64,000 bases of DNA from Gari tellinella (taxonomy: Eukaryota; Mollusca; Bivalvia; Cardiida; Psammobiidae): positions 61,959,848 through 62,023,847 of the forward strand of contig OV277871.1 in NCBI GenBank assembly GCA_922989275.2, written 5' to 3'. The notes beneath the pieces were generated by a model. The model saw only the letters and a program-made list of their open reading frames with translations. It ran no database searches and was not told where the DNA came from. Below are positions 1-11,965 of this stretch, one piece after another. The translations under genes were made by a program, and so were the position numbers. The first letter of the stretch is position 1. Every line of letters begins with the position of its first letter.

Positions 1-1
1 G

Positions 2-364
2 TTCATTCTCCAAACCGATGCTTCAGATAGCGGAGTTGGAGCAGCATTGCTGCAACAGTTTGAGGATGGCATATTCCCACTGGCGTATGCAAGCAAGAAG
101 CTTCTCCAGCGAGAGAAGAACTACTCTGTCATTGAGAGAGAGTGCTTGGCCATAGTGTTTGGAATAAAGAAATTCCAAAAATACTTGTATGGGACAAAGT
201 TTGTTCTACAGACAGACCATACCCCATTATCTTACATACAGAAGTGTAAGATAGAGAGTGGCAGAATAATGCGATGGGCATTGTTCTTGCAAACCTACCA
301 GTTCAGAGTTGAAGCAATCAAAGGCTCTGAGAACATGTGTGCTGATTATCTGAGTAGACAATAA
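2..364 (+). pseudogene. Ty3/gypsy-type pol, RNase H C-terminal part (partial)
   Basis: The reading frame is open from the window edge to a stop and gives about 120 residues of a retroelement RNase H domain. Visible family marks are the QTDASDSGVGAAL start with its catalytic Asp, the YASKKL segment, an EREC helix, a QTDHTPL strand, and the closing ENMCADYLSR. This enzyme degrades RNA in RNA-DNA hybrids during reverse transcription. The stop comes directly after RNase H, whereas a usual Ty3/gypsy polyprotein continues into integrase. A purine-rich tract and a candidate LTR follow within 75 bp. Either integrase has been deleted or the element has the Gmr1-like pol order, with integrase ahead of reverse transcriptase. 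The upstream part lies outside the window, so completeness cannot be judged. It sits in an intron of the xylanase gene in the same orientation. Confidence 0.85.
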
Positions 365-422
365 GCTCAGCACACTTGTGTACAGATTATTTTGTAGTTA
401 GAAAAACTTAAAGTGTTTTCTT

Positions 423-1566
423 GAGAAAGGGGCTATTGTCAGAAATAATCTTCATGTAGTTATTAAGCCTCTTGAACAAATGTGTATATTGCCAGTTGAT
501 TTATGTAGAGCCAGTGCGAAGATAACGCACATCATACGTTTTTGTTCTTTGCCTAATGTAATTGTCTACGCTTTGTGCTGACTGTATACCAAAAACTGAA
601 TTTTGAGTATTATCTCTCAAATAAGCTTTAAAGTCATTATTTTTCTGTACTGGACATTTTAAACATAACCAAAGTTTATAACTTGCTGGTGTAAAAGTAA
701 AAGTTTGCATTTTCTTAATTATTAGGAATAATCAACTATTTAGACTAATTTATGCATATTGAAAGAACTGTTCAATGTTAGACGGTCGGTGAATATAACC
801 TGTAGAGATATTGAACATAGAGAGATTGCTAATTCTTTCACACGACAACTCTCTCCACAAGCCATTAACGGGATAGCTTACTTTTGATGATAGCTCGCTA
901 GTACGTTGCTTTCAGATCATTGAGATTTGTCTGGGACTGAAAACAGTTATTATTAAAGAGTGAAGGTTTGGTACAGATCGACGATACGCCATAGAGGTTC
1001 CATGACAAGCTGGAACATTGACGTTATAGAACTGTAGTGGAACAAGGTTTGATAGTTCAGCAGGGACAACGCTGAGCAATTTGTTCGAGACTATATCTCA
1101 TCACGGGTTCAACAACGCCGAGCAATCTTCTTGAGACTAGCGCTGGTGACACGGTTTATCATCAGCTACACCAACGCTGAGCAATATCGCTCAGCATCAG
1201 TTCATCATATTGTAGCTCAGCAGAAATAACGCTGAGCATACATCAGTTAAACAGCACAGCCTGTACCGTGCTCAAACAGTCAGTGAGTTCGGGAATATTA
1301 TTTAGTTTTGGTTTTGTAGGCAAAGTAGCTCATCCACTTTTAGTTAGTTTCATCCATTTTATATAGTTTTTTATGTAGTTTCATGCTCAATCATCAGGCA
1401 AGATAGCCAAAGGAAAATTCTCATATATTTCATATAGTCTGTATATTGTGTTCATGCCTTAACTAGTGTCCGGCTAAAGACACTGTCGCCTCATAGAACG
1501 CCCGATAAAACACACATCAAGCTTTGGGCTCTAGCATTAGGGTTAGGGTAACCGAACGTCTTGACA
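423..1566 (+). mobile_element. Polypurine tract and probable 3' LTR
   Basis: A purine run at 423-432 is followed within five bases by TGTCA at 437. A TGACA at 1562-1566 gives 5-bp inverted ends, as expected for an LTR of about 1.1 kb. The interval has no gene. At 1060-1230 it holds several imperfect copies of an AACGCTGAGCA motif. The 5' LTR is outside the window, so the ends cannot be confirmed by matching LTRs or a target duplication; the 3' boundary is a guess from the inverted ends. Confidence 0.5.
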
Positions 1567-1649
1567 GTCACCTTGCTTTAAGCTGTCACTTGTCTATTAT
1601 ACAATCCATTTGCCTTGGTTTAAGTGGTCGTAATAGCGAGGTTTTACTG

Positions 1650-2067
1650 TATTACTGGTCCATTACCATGTTATGTCTTTGGGGTCAAAAATGGCCCCGC
1701 CCCGGGGGTCACAAATTTACAAAGAGTTATATAGTGAAATCTTCAAACCTCTTCTTCTCTGAAACTAATATAGCTAGAGCTTTGATATTTGGCATGGTGT
1801 AACTTCTAGAGGTACTTTACCAATACTGTACACATGATTCCGGTCCGTTGCATATCTAGGTCACAAGAGCTAAAAATAGTTATTTTTCAATACAAACTTT
1901 AAAATTCTTCTCTGAAACCACAGTACCCTGAGCTTAGCTATTTTGCACTCAGCATCATTATCAGCAATTGGCACAATCATATTGTCATAATTTCTCAGCT
2001 TTCCAAGATATATTACATTTACATCAATGGTTCCAGGTGAGCGATTTAGGGCCGTATACGGCTCTTG
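1650..2067 (+). repeat. AGCTCACC-family element, 5'-truncated copy
   Basis: Internal modules of the family are present (GGCCCCGCCCCGGGGGTCAC, then CTCTGAAACTAATAT). The copy ends in the family 3' terminus: GGTGAGCG, a GCCGTATACGGC palindrome, then CTCTTG. The 5' hairpin end is missing. The next copy begins only about 50 bp downstream. Confidence 0.8.
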
Positions 2068-2116
2068 TTTTGTTGTACAATGGCTGCTTAGCAGTATGTT
2101 AAGCTGCACTATATAT

Positions 2117-3758
2117 TTTAGCTCACCTGAGCAAAAGACTCAAGGTGAGCTATTGGGATGGCCCTGTGTCCGTCGTGCGTCGTCGTTAACAATTGCTTCA
2201 AATGACATCTCCTATACCGCTGAACAGATTTCAACCAAACTTTACAGAAATGTTCCTTGGGTCAAGCTCTTTCAAATTTGTTCAATGAATTAAAAACAAT
2301 GCAGAACTCTGATTGCCATACTCTGGTTGCCATGGCAACTTTAAAGTGAAAAAATAATGAAAGTATATTAAGCTGCACTATATATTTTAGCTCACCTGAG
2401 CAAAAGACTCAAGGTGAGCTATTGGGATGGCCCTGTGTCCGTCATGCGTCGTCGTTAACAATTGCTTCAAATGACATCTCCTATACCGCTGAACAGATTT
2501 CAACCAAACTTTACAGAAATGTTCCTTGGGTCAAGCTCTTTCAAATTTGTTCAATGAATTAAAAACAATGCAGAACTCTGATTGCCATATTCTGGTTGCC
2601 ATGGCAACCAAAGTGAAAAAATAATGAAATCTTAAAAAATCTTCTTGTCAAAAACTGCAACGGCCAGAGCTTAGATATTTGGCACATAGCATCACCTTAA
2701 AGTCCTCTATCAAGTTTGTTCAAATTATGCCCCTGTGGTCAACATTGGCCCCGTCCTGGGGGTCACCGTTTTACATAGAGTTATATAGTGAAACTTTCAA
2801 ACGTCTTCTCCTCTGAAACTAATATGGTCAGAGCTTTGATATTCGGCATATGGTGACACTTCTGGATGTCCTTTACCTATTTTGATCAAATAATTCCGAT
2901 CGGTTGCATATGTTGGTCACAGAAGCTAAAATCTTCTTGTCTGAAACTACAAGGGCCAGAGCTGAGATATTTGGCACATAGCATCGCCTTTAGGTCCTCT
3001 ATCAAGTTTGTTCAAATTATGCCCCTGGGGTCAAAATTGGCCCCGCCCCAGGGTCACAGTTTTACAAAGAGTTATATAGTGAAAATTTCAAACGTCTTCT
3101 TCTCTGACACTAATATGGTCAGAGCTTTGAAATTTGGTATGGTGACACTTCTGAATATCATTTACATATTTTGTTCAAATGGTTCCGGTCTGTTGCCTAT
3201 CTAGGTCACATGAGCTAAAAATAGATTTTTTCTATAAAAATTTAAAAAATCTACTCTTTAAAAATTACAAGGGCCAGAGCTTAGATAGTTGGCACATAGC
3301 ATCACCTACAGGTATTTTATCAAGTTTGTTCAAATTATGCCCCTGGGTTCAAAATTGGCCCCGCCCCGGGGGGTAACTGTTTTACATTGAGTTATTTAGT
3401 GAAAATTTCAAACGTCTTCTCCTCTGAAACTAATATTGCCAGAGCTTAGATATTCAGCATGGTGACACTTTTAGATGTCCTTTACCTATTTTTGTTTAAA
3501 TGGTTCCAGTCTGTTGCATATGTAGGTCACAGGAGCTAAAAATAGATTTTTTCAATGGAAACTTAAAAAATCTTCTTGTCTAAAACCCTAGTACCCTGAT
3601 CTTAGATAGTTGGCACATAGCATCATCTACAGGTCCTCTATCAAGATTGTTCAAATTATGCCCATCGGGTAAAAAATGACCCTGACCTGGACATAAATCA
3701 TTTTCTCCATTTTGTCAGCTATTCTCAGGTGAGCGAAATATGCCCCATGGGGCTCTTG
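2117..3758 (+). repeat. AGCTCACC-family element, full-length with duplicated 5' end
   Basis: The copy runs from the 5' hairpin (AGCTCACCT...AGGTGAGCT) to the 3' GGTGAGCG, the GCCCCATGGGGC palindrome and CTCTTG. The first 269 bp, plus some flank, are tandemly duplicated: 2094-2362 matches 2363-2631. The body is an array of modules of about 295-320 bp (starting near 2641, 2935, 3255 and 3571), each with a GGGCCAGAGCTTAGATATTT line and a CCCCGCCCC-rich line. The 3' end lies 14 bp before a xylanase exon, so the T-rich stretch after it serves as the polypyrimidine tract of that splice site. Confidence 0.85.
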
Positions 3759-3772
3759 TTTCTTTTTACCAG

Positions 3773-3910
3773 CATTTTGATTCGTGGCCATAACGTAGTT
3801 TGGGGCGTGGAAAAACATGTACCATCTTGGCTGAAAACATTGAAAACACCAGAGATCAGATCAGAGCTGCAAGACAGAATTGCCAACGTGGTCAACTTCA
3901 CAAAGGGCAT
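3773..3910 (+). CDS. GH10 xylanase gene, exon with RGHN motif
   Basis: This internal exon encodes about 45 residues of the (beta/alpha)8 catalytic barrel of a glycoside hydrolase family 10 enzyme, which cuts internal beta-1,4-xylosidic bonds of plant or algal xylan. The diagnostic strand RGHNVVWG, whose His and Asn help bind sugar in the family, is followed by VPSWLKTL and an ANVVNFTKG helix that leads to the acid/base strand. Splicing: the acceptor is TTTCTTTTTACCAG just before 3773 and the donor is GTAAGT at 3911. The exon ends two bases into a codon; joined to 14396 it reads TKG-I-VEHWDVNNE without a break, which fixes the junction. N-terminal exons (start of the barrel, any signal peptide or binding module) were not found and must lie upstream of the window. 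Confidence 0.9.
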
Positions 3911-4296
3911 GTAAGTACAGACAGGCAGACAGGTAGACAGAAAGACAAACACAAAGCAAGATTAGCTAGATAGATAGATAGTGCTCTTAGGTTTCGCATT
4001 TCCTGTCGCAGGCGTTTGTTTTCTCTTTTGACCGACGTTTTCAATCAATGAGAAATATAGCCGCAAGAACACGTGCTGAAACTCAATGTTTTGATTTGCT
4101 TATAATCCAAGTATCACAAAATGTTACTTGCAATAAAAACCTGTGCGAAACCAAAAAAACATAGACAAAATCAATGTTGGTGACTATAAATAAGGAATTA
4201 TTTACATCTGCAAGAGTTTCACGCTACTAAAATCTATATTATTTTCGCTATTAAACGTAAGAATATTATTAAGTTCCTCGTTCAGTAGAATTTACC

Positions 4297-5287
4297 TTTT
4301 TAGCTCACCTGGCACGAAGTGCCGAAGGTGAGCTATTGTGATCGCGCTGTGTCCGTCGTCCGTCGTCGTCGTCCGTTGTCGTGTGTCGTCAACTTTTTCT
4401 TTAAAGATCTTCTTCTCGGAAAGTACTGGGTCAATTTCATTAAAACTTCATAGGATTGTTCCCTGTAGGGTACTGTTTCAGATTTCTTGAAATATAGGTC
4501 ATCCAATTGAAATTGTGGTTGCCATGGCAACAAATTGAAAAAAACTTTAAAGATCTTCTTGTCAAAAACTACTGGTGGTCTGAATTGAAAATAATTTTAC
4601 CCAAATGTGCCATTGGTGACCTTCTATAAGATTTCTTAAAATAATGTTCCTATCTTAAAAAACATGGCCGTCAGTGGGTGGGGCAAATTTTCCTTATATG
4701 GCTATATAGTGAAAATCTTCTTGTCTGAAACCGCTGATCCAATTTGAAAATAATTTCACACAAATGTTCCATGGGTGACCCTCTACCAGATTTCGTAAAA
4801 TAATTTTGATATCTTAAAAAACATGGCCGCCAGTGGGTAGGGCACGTTTTCCTTATGATATACTGTATAGTTAAAACTTTAAAAATCTTCTTCTGTGAAA
4901 CTGCTGGTCCAAATTGAAAATAATTTTACACAAATGATCCATGGGTGACACTCTACCAGATTTCTAAAAATAAGTTTGATATCTTTAAAAACATGGCCGC
5001 CAGTGCGTTGGGCAAGTTTTCCTGATATTTCTGTATAGACATTTTTCAAAAATCTTTTTCTCTGAAATTATTGGTCTGATTTAAGAATATTTTTTAAAAA
5101 AGTAATGATGGTAGACCCTTTGCCAGTTTTTTCAAATAATCTTCCTAGTTCAAACAACATGGCTGCCTGTGGGTGGGGGTTAATTTACCGGTGATGGCTT
5201 ATCGTGGAATTTCATCATTACTGGTCCATTACCATGACCGTAAACATGGGTACCAGGTGAGCGATTTAGGGCCGCATGCGGCTCTTG
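4297..5287 (+). repeat. AGCTCACC-family element, complete copy
   Basis: The 5' hairpin has inner stem GGCAC-GAA-GTGCC and is followed by several CCGTC/GTCGTC units. Three to four internal modules of about 170 bp each carry ACATGGCCGCCAGTG. The copy ends with GGTGAGCG, palindrome GCCGCATGCGGC and CTCTTG. No ORF of note. Confidence 0.85.
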
Positions 5288-5290
5288 TTT

Positions 5291-5648
5291 CTAGTGTCAA
5301 CACAACTGACTACAATGTTTTAATACTTATACAGTTGTTGCATAAATCACCTCCAATCCACTCAATTACCTAACCTTGATTTTGACCTTAACCCAATTTT
5401 GACTTTGAATATTTTTAATTGGCTATTTCTTGGTAAACTAGATTTTAACGTTTCGCGTAGCATCAACTCGATTGACTACAAAGCTTTGGCACTTATACAG
5501 TTGATGCCTTTGACCTTTACACATTCACCTATATTACCCAACTTCAATTTGATTTTGACATTGACCAAGTTTGGACTTAGAAAAGATTCTGAATATATTT
5601 GCAAGGCTACCATCGGGGGCATGAGCGTTTTTTGAATGCGCCGTCTTG
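5291..5648 (+). repeat. ATGCTCC-family element, 3' part
   Basis: It is closely similar to 6890-7224 (TTTCTTGGTAAACTAGA, GTTTGGACTTAGAAAAGATTC, GGGGGCATGAGCG). It ends in GCCGTCTTG followed by T residues, directly after the preceding AGCTCACC copy. The 5' hairpin is missing. Confidence 0.7.
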
Positions 5649-5766
5649 TTTCCTTTGTTTTTTATATGTTTGCTATGTTTATATTGATCTGCTTGGTCTG
5701 GAACATGATTAAAGTAATATTTTTTACGGCCCTCTTTGCCTCAGAGGCGAATTTCATACGTTGCCT

Positions 5767-6500
5767 TTTTAGCTCACCTGGCACGAAGTGCCAAGGTGAG
5801 CTATTGTGATCGCCCTGTGTCTGTCGTCCGTCCGTCGTCAAACTTTTTCTTCAAGATCTTCTACTTTGAAACCACTGGGCCAATTTCATCAAAACTTCAT
5901 AAAATGTTTCTTGTAGAGTACTCTCTCAGATTTCTTCAAATATAGGTCATCCAATTGAAATTGTGGTTGCCATGGCAACCAATTGAAAAAACTTTAAAAA
6001 TCTTCTTGTCAAAAGCTACAGGTCCGAATTGAAAATAATTTTACCCAAATGTGCCATTTGTGATCTTCTATCAGATTTCTCAAAACAACTTTCCTATCTT
6101 AAAAACATGGCCGCTAGTGGGTGGGGGAGATTTTCCTTATATGGCTATATAGTGAAAATCCTATTGTCAAAAACTACTGGTCCGATTAAAAAGTATTTTT
6201 TTTCAAATGGTCTATGGGTGACCCTCTACCAGAATTCTTTAAATTATTTCCTTATATTTCTCTATAGATAAACTTTCAAAAAAATTCTCTGAAACTATTG
6301 GTCTGATTTAAGAATAATTTTACACAAATAATGATTCATGGGTGACCCTTTGCCAGTTTTCTTCAAATAATATTCCTAGCTTAAACAACATGGCCACCAA
6401 TGGGTGGTGTAAAAAAGTTAAAACTTAATCATTATTGGTCCATTTACATAACCGTAATTAGGTTACCAGATGAGCGATTTAGGGCCGCATGCGGCTCTTG
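5767..6500 (+). repeat. AGCTCACC-family element, complete copy
   Basis: The 5' hairpin with inner stem GGCAC-GAA-GTGCC is followed by CCCTGTGTCTGTCGTCC. It ends in GATGAGCG, palindrome GCCGCATGCGGC and CTCTTG. It is of the same subfamily as 4297-5287 but shorter by about one internal module. Confidence 0.85.
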
Positions 6501-6797
6501 TTCGAACAAACAATCTTTTCAAAGTCGGAAATGGAGAAAATTTCGAGTCTGAGCCAATTTTTGTACTGCGTCGATATGAATCATTTACATAGATATGCAC
6601 TATTAACAAATTATTTTAAGAGACATTGGATTGATCTTAGGCCGATGCAGTGTTTCGTGATAGAAACTATACGCTGAAATATTGCATATCTTTTTATGTG
6701 TTTTAACTTAAGACTGAATACGAGCGTCGTATCATATATTTTATTTGAATCACAACTAAATAAGACAGGTGTTGCATCTAAGAAGTGTTATATTTTC

Positions 6798-7224
6798 ATG
6801 CTCCAGGTATCTATAGATGCGGAGGCATATAGTGGCCGTCCTGTCCATCCGTCCGTCCGTAACCAGGCTAAGTAGATTTTACCGTTTCGTCTAGCATCAA
6901 CACCGCTTTCGAACATGCTTGGATACTCATACGATTGTTGCCTTGGACCATTCCCTATCCACAAATATCACCAAACTTTGAGATTAACCTAGTTTTGACT
7001 TAGACTAATTTAAAGTGGCTATTTCTTGGTAAACTAGACTATCATCAACAGAACTGACTACGATACTTCTATACTTAACCAGTTATTACCTAGGACCATT
7101 CGTTACAATTGACCCATATTACCCAAGCGCAGTTTGACCTTGACCTAATTTGGACTTGGAAAAGATTCAGAATATATTGTAAAGGATGCCACCGAGGGCT
7201 TAAGCGTTTATTGTTATTGTCTTG
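6798..7224 (+). repeat. ATGCTCC-family element, complete copy
   Basis: It begins with an imperfect hairpin (ATGCTCC ... GGAGGCAT enclosing TATCTATAGATG), then CCGTCCTGTCCATCCGTCCG. Two related modules follow, and it ends with GAGGGCTTAAGCG and GTCTTG. It has no coding capacity. Confidence 0.7.
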
Positions 7225-7523
7225 TTTATGTTGTAAAGCGATGCCAATTTGTTTCCAGTGCCATCGAAAATGACTGATTTCGATCAAGTATCTTGAGGGA
7301 TTTTACTGTGTACATCGAACAACTGATAACCTAATCTTTTTGCAAGTACATTCCCCACGATTGTCTGACTGGAGAAAAAGCCAATGTAATTACAAAATAC
7401 AAAGTTTGATCAAAATTTGGATATCTAATCTGAAGTTATTGCCCAGGATTCTTTTTCTGTATTTTTAGTAACAGTGAATTGACCTTGACCCGATGAACTT
7501 TAAAAACAACACAAATTCTTAAA

Positions 7524-7992
7524 GCAAATAAATACGAAAGACTCAAGCAGGAAACGCAACACAAACAATACACCCACCTCTCAAGCAGAACACACACACA
7601 CACACAGTCATACCATAACAAACACACACACACACACACACACGCAAAATCCCATTCCTTCATCTACACACTTAATAGAAAACAACACGCAATACAAACA
7701 TAAAGCAAAGTGAATATAGGATCCCGCCTTGGTACGGTCAGCAGCAATCAATAAGTAATTATAAATTAACCATTAACCACAACTGGGGGGTTAAACCTGG
7801 GTTTAGGGGCGCCCAACCTCACTCTTATCTCCTATATTCACCTATAAAGAGGAACAGTGTACATAAAATATAAACCCAGTTCCACAACCTCACAATCAAA
7901 AAGACCGCCAGCACAGTAAGTAAATACGTGTAAAACATCTAACAAAAATTCTATGACAAGATCATTAGTAACACGGGAAAGAATTAAACATT
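7524..7992 (-). mobile_element. Penelope-like element 3' tail (tandem unit)
   Basis: The + strand begins AATAAATACGAAAGACTC, includes a short CA tract and GTTAAACCTGGGTTTAGGGG, and repeats in 7993-8400 and 17036-17500. The order relative to the reverse transcriptase at 8595-9576 makes it the 3' untranslated tail of that minus-strand element. Here the tail is present twice in tandem. Confidence 0.65.
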
Positions 7993-8084
7993 CAAATAAT
8001 TATGAAAGACTCAAGCAGGAAACGCAACACAAACAATACACCCACCTCTCAAGCAGAACACACACACAGTCATACCATACCAAA

Positions 8085-8291
<207 letters not shown>

Positions 8292-8594
8292 GCACACGCA
8301 CAATCCCATTCCTTCATATACACATTAAATAGAAAACAACACGCAAGACAAACATAAAGCAAAGTGAATATAGGAGCCCGCCTTGGTACGGTCAGCAGCA
8401 ATCAATAATTAAAAGCCCGTGTTAAAAATAACCCACTATGGCAACGGTCAAATTGTACCCAATCGACCAGTCTGTAGTCACGGGTAACTGTAAGACATGG
8501 AAGGGTTCAGGGTACGACAGAGAGGGAGAGAAAAAACAAAGCACGAAAATCCGACATAACTCTCCCGGTTAAGGACGGTTTTAGATATACATCA

Positions 8595-9576
8595 TCATGT
8601 AGTGCTAAGCCCTGTCTGTCGCCGCACAACCAAAGAGAAAGGATATTTATCAATTGTAGATTGATCGATAACCAAACGTGAAGTGCGCAGCAATATAGTT
8701 GGATCATAATCTTTTTTGAGGAAAAATCTAATACGTTTCACAAATAGGTTTTGAAAATGCATATGTCCAAGAATCTGACGAAGTCTGTAAATCACATCAC
8801 CATAAAACTCCGGATGTGAAATACCTTGCCGCAGAAAAGACTTTAAGTTACATTTATACTTGTTAATGAGAGGAAGATTTCTATAAAAGAATTTAGAAAA
8901 TGTTTTACGAAGTTTATGAAATCTGTATCCCTGTTTGAGAAGCTTTTCAGTAATAGTTTTATTACGAACGTGCAAGTCCTCAACAGAGGTACAGGCCCTA
9001 GCAAAGCGAATAAGTTGTGAAAAATAAACCCCTTAATATGTGGAACGGGGAACATCGCCATCTAGATGAGGATAATTTACAATACTAAAATCAAAATCAT
9101 CTCGTTTATCGTAAATCTTAGAAGAAACAATTCCGTTATTTATTAAAAGATCCAAATCTAAAAATGGTGCCGACAAATTTGACTCGTTTGTTTTATTAAG
9201 GCGTAGTTCTTTTGGGTAAATAAAAGGAAACAACGTATCAAAAAATGGGTTATCTATATTAAAAACATCATCTAGATAGCGCGATGTATTGTTAAAGGCT
9301 TCGGTCATATCTGCCTGTGTATCAGGTTTTAGACTTAGCATAAAGTCCCTCTCATAACAGTACAAAAATAGGTCTGCGACAAGGGGCGCACAGTTTGTAC
9401 CCATAGGGATACCAATCACTTGGCGGTATATGGTACTCCCAAAACGTACATAAATAATATCCAGAAGAAATTATAGTGATTTACAGACATCGGTGCAAGT
9501 CCACATAGTGTAATGCTTAACCGTGTCATTTGTAAAAAATGCACGATCAGTATTACACGCCAGAAATAGTTTCCTG
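8595..9576 (-). pseudogene. Penelope-like reverse transcriptase, 5'-truncated, with stops
   Basis: About 325 codons in one minus-strand frame resemble the reverse transcriptase of Penelope-like elements abundant in molluscs. In order they show FFTNDTVKHYTMWTC, the GIPMGTNCAPLVADLFLY motif, the catalytic SRYLDD box, PFLDLDL, KIYDKRDDFDF, and a basic KQGYRFHKLRKTF segment. Two substitutions make in-frame stops, one at about 9033-9035 (TAA where the sister copy has a Tyr codon) and one near 9472. Motif A is missing because the copy is cut off at about 9577. The 3' tail with the CA tract follows at lower coordinates. Assignment to Penelope-like rather than another YLDD group rests on remembered family features. 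Confidence 0.7.
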
Positions 9577-9676
9577 CTAGAAACAAAGTTTGGTCAAAAT
9601 CGGAATATCCAATCTGCAGATATAAACCTGATACCGTTTTCTATTTAAAGTAACAAAAGGTAAAGAACAAAATTAT

Positions 9677-9861
9677 AGTCTACTATCAGTCCGAATGACT
9701 GCTCGTCACTGAGCCATCTTTCCTACAATATTGAGCACTGCTAACATATGGCGCTTAGGCATATGCAGTACCGGCTCAGAGGTACCCAGTTTAACCCCTT
9801 GTAGAGAGAAGAAATTCGCGGTACACGTCTTGCTCAAGAACATTCCTGTATTATCATTATT
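9677..9861 (-). mobile_element. tRNA-derived SINE, body fragment
   Basis: The reverse complement matches the body of the SINEs at 35360 and 40619 (AAGATGGCTCA, GCGGTCATTCGGACTGA, CCATATGTTAGCAGTGCTC). The tRNA head is missing. It is followed on the + strand by a different repeat with TTTATATAGCGCTCTTTTCA (about 9865-9945), related to 47097-47217. Confidence 0.65.
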
Positions 9862-11451
9862 TTTATACCAGATTTATATAGCGCTCTTTTCACACAGGGA
9901 TTGTGCGTTCAAAAGCGCTTTACATGAAATAATATATATGTACCTACAAATCGAGAAAAGACAAAATAACTGCAATTAGATATGAAATTAGACCTGTACA
10001 TCATCGGGGATTCGAAAAAGTCCCCTAATCATGACCCCTGGTACCGTAGTCCATCTTATTACCACTGGTCACTACCGCCGGTAACAGCAACATTAAACTT
10101 TATCTCTTAGATGTATGTGTGCTTAAGGGAAGGGGGACGACTCATGCGTGACTCTTTCTAAAAGATATAGAGTTGGCTCCCTTTACCTGTTTGTCTCGTA
10201 TTTTATGCAAATCTATACCTTTCTGTGATAATCTATTAACACATGTCTATGTAAATCTTATTATACGTTAATGAAGAACATTGATCATCCTTCATGTTAT
10301 ACACTTTTTTTCTAAATTGTATCTTGAAATGATTATAGAAGGGTATAAGTGCAATTTGTCAGTTGTGCAGCCAGACCGGTGCGAAGCGAAAAGGAAGGCG
10401 ATATTTCCAGCCGTATCAAACTGTTGAAGCAGCCTGACGTAGGGCAAAATTGGCGCAGATGGCTAAGGCGTCTTCTGCACTATATATTTGCACTGCACTA
10501 AGCACGCCTATTGCTAAAAATCAATCTGTCTCTTTTGGTGGTCGCTTGGCTCAGGTCTATCTGTATTTCTCCACTTTTGTTTAGTGCTGTGCTTATGTAA
10601 CAGCCTCTACTGTGATGTACATATAATTTCTGTTTTTTGTGTGCGTGTTTTGTTCTCTTGAACTAACCTATATTAGACCTGTAAAATACTTAGAAACAGT
10701 GCAGAGTCTGTTGATCAAAATCCCTAGTTTCGGAGAACAAAACACAAACAACCTAAATAATTTGTATTCTTAGATTGCAACCTTACATGTAAACCCTTTC
10801 TTTTACAGTCCTTCCTCTTTTTTTACAGCATTTTTACTCTTGTTTATATTATACTTGTGTTTGTCGGAAAATAGCTGTTACAGCTAATGTTTAATGTTAT
10901 ATTGTATCCGACGTTAAATAAATCATCTTGTATCTTGTATCTGAAGACCCCAAATACAAGCCCAACTTAGGTTGTTTTTTTCAGCTAGCTACTTTGATAT
11001 TCCTTTTGTAGGAATACAATTATAAGTTAGAACAAGGATTTGCTACGATTTATTATCGATTCAAGAACGAAAGGGCCGAATATCAAACGCATGTCTACCA
11101 ATCCCCTTCGCGAACATTATCCAAACACATTCTTAAATTTAAGATCGCTACGTTCGTAAAACAAATTGCATGCTTGAAATAGTGGGTCAGCGAACAATGA
11201 CGAATGTCAACGAAAAACTTCGAACGGAAGCCGTTTAGAGAACATACCTTTTCTCGAATAATTCGACTTTAAATCGATACACATTTTATTTATCTTTTTT
11301 TGGTGTGACATGGTGTATAGACGTTTTAATCAGTTTACCCAGTCTTAAGAATGGTGTCTATTGTTTCAAATTAGGTGACGCTTTTTTGTGGAACGAGTGT
11401 ACAGAAAGTTGGACAGGTTCCCTACAATTATTTAAGAAATGAATTGATATG

Positions 11452-11570
11452 TTTCGGTGTTCAAGCCAAATGAACGACAGAAAATTATCGGCAAATACCA
11501 TGAATCGCGTTAGCGATTTATGATAAATTTGCCGATAATTTTCTGTCGTTCATTTGGCTTGAACACAGAA
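11452..11570. repeat. Long near-perfect hairpin (foldback element)
   Basis: Arms of about 45 bp (starting TTTCGGTGTTCAAGCCAAAT on the left) pair almost perfectly with 11524-11570. The loop itself contains a small palindrome around GAATCGCGTTAGCGATTTAT. Weaker pairing continues outward to about 11425 and 11600. It has no coding content and is probably a short foldback transposon. Confidence 0.8.
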
Positions 11571-11639
11571 AAAAATCTGTTAATTTCTTATATTTACATA
11601 ATTTTATCTTTATATTTGTTATGAATTTTTTTTCAAAAT

Positions 11640-11965
11640 TTCAGTTATTGAAGGAGAAATTGGGTTTAATTCAGATTATATAATTCACAACAGCAGATGT
11701 TAAGTGCTTGTGTGGCGGCTGTAAAAAGTCGCCCCGTACTTCATTCTCAGTGTTGTTATACTTTCTGGTCCTTTCGAATCATCGATTTCAGCGCATTTAC
11801 AGTTGAAAGTTGAATTCCGCTTAAGCTGGTGCTAGGGGCGTGAGCACTGTTGCATATTTAAGTATTGCTCATGAACAGACTCAATTAAACCGAGTCTGCA
11901 ATTTTCAGTATTTGCTTTGTTTTCTGTGCTTTCAAAGGATCTCCCCTTATTCAGATTAAAAAGGG
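11640..11965 (-). repeat. Dispersed repeat, inverse copy of 19370-19690
   Basis: The reverse complement matches 19370-19690 over about 300 bp, including CTGAATAAGGG, AGCAATACT and CGCCCCTAGCACCAGCTTAA. A third short piece is at 41982-42050. No protein is recognised. Confidence 0.8.
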
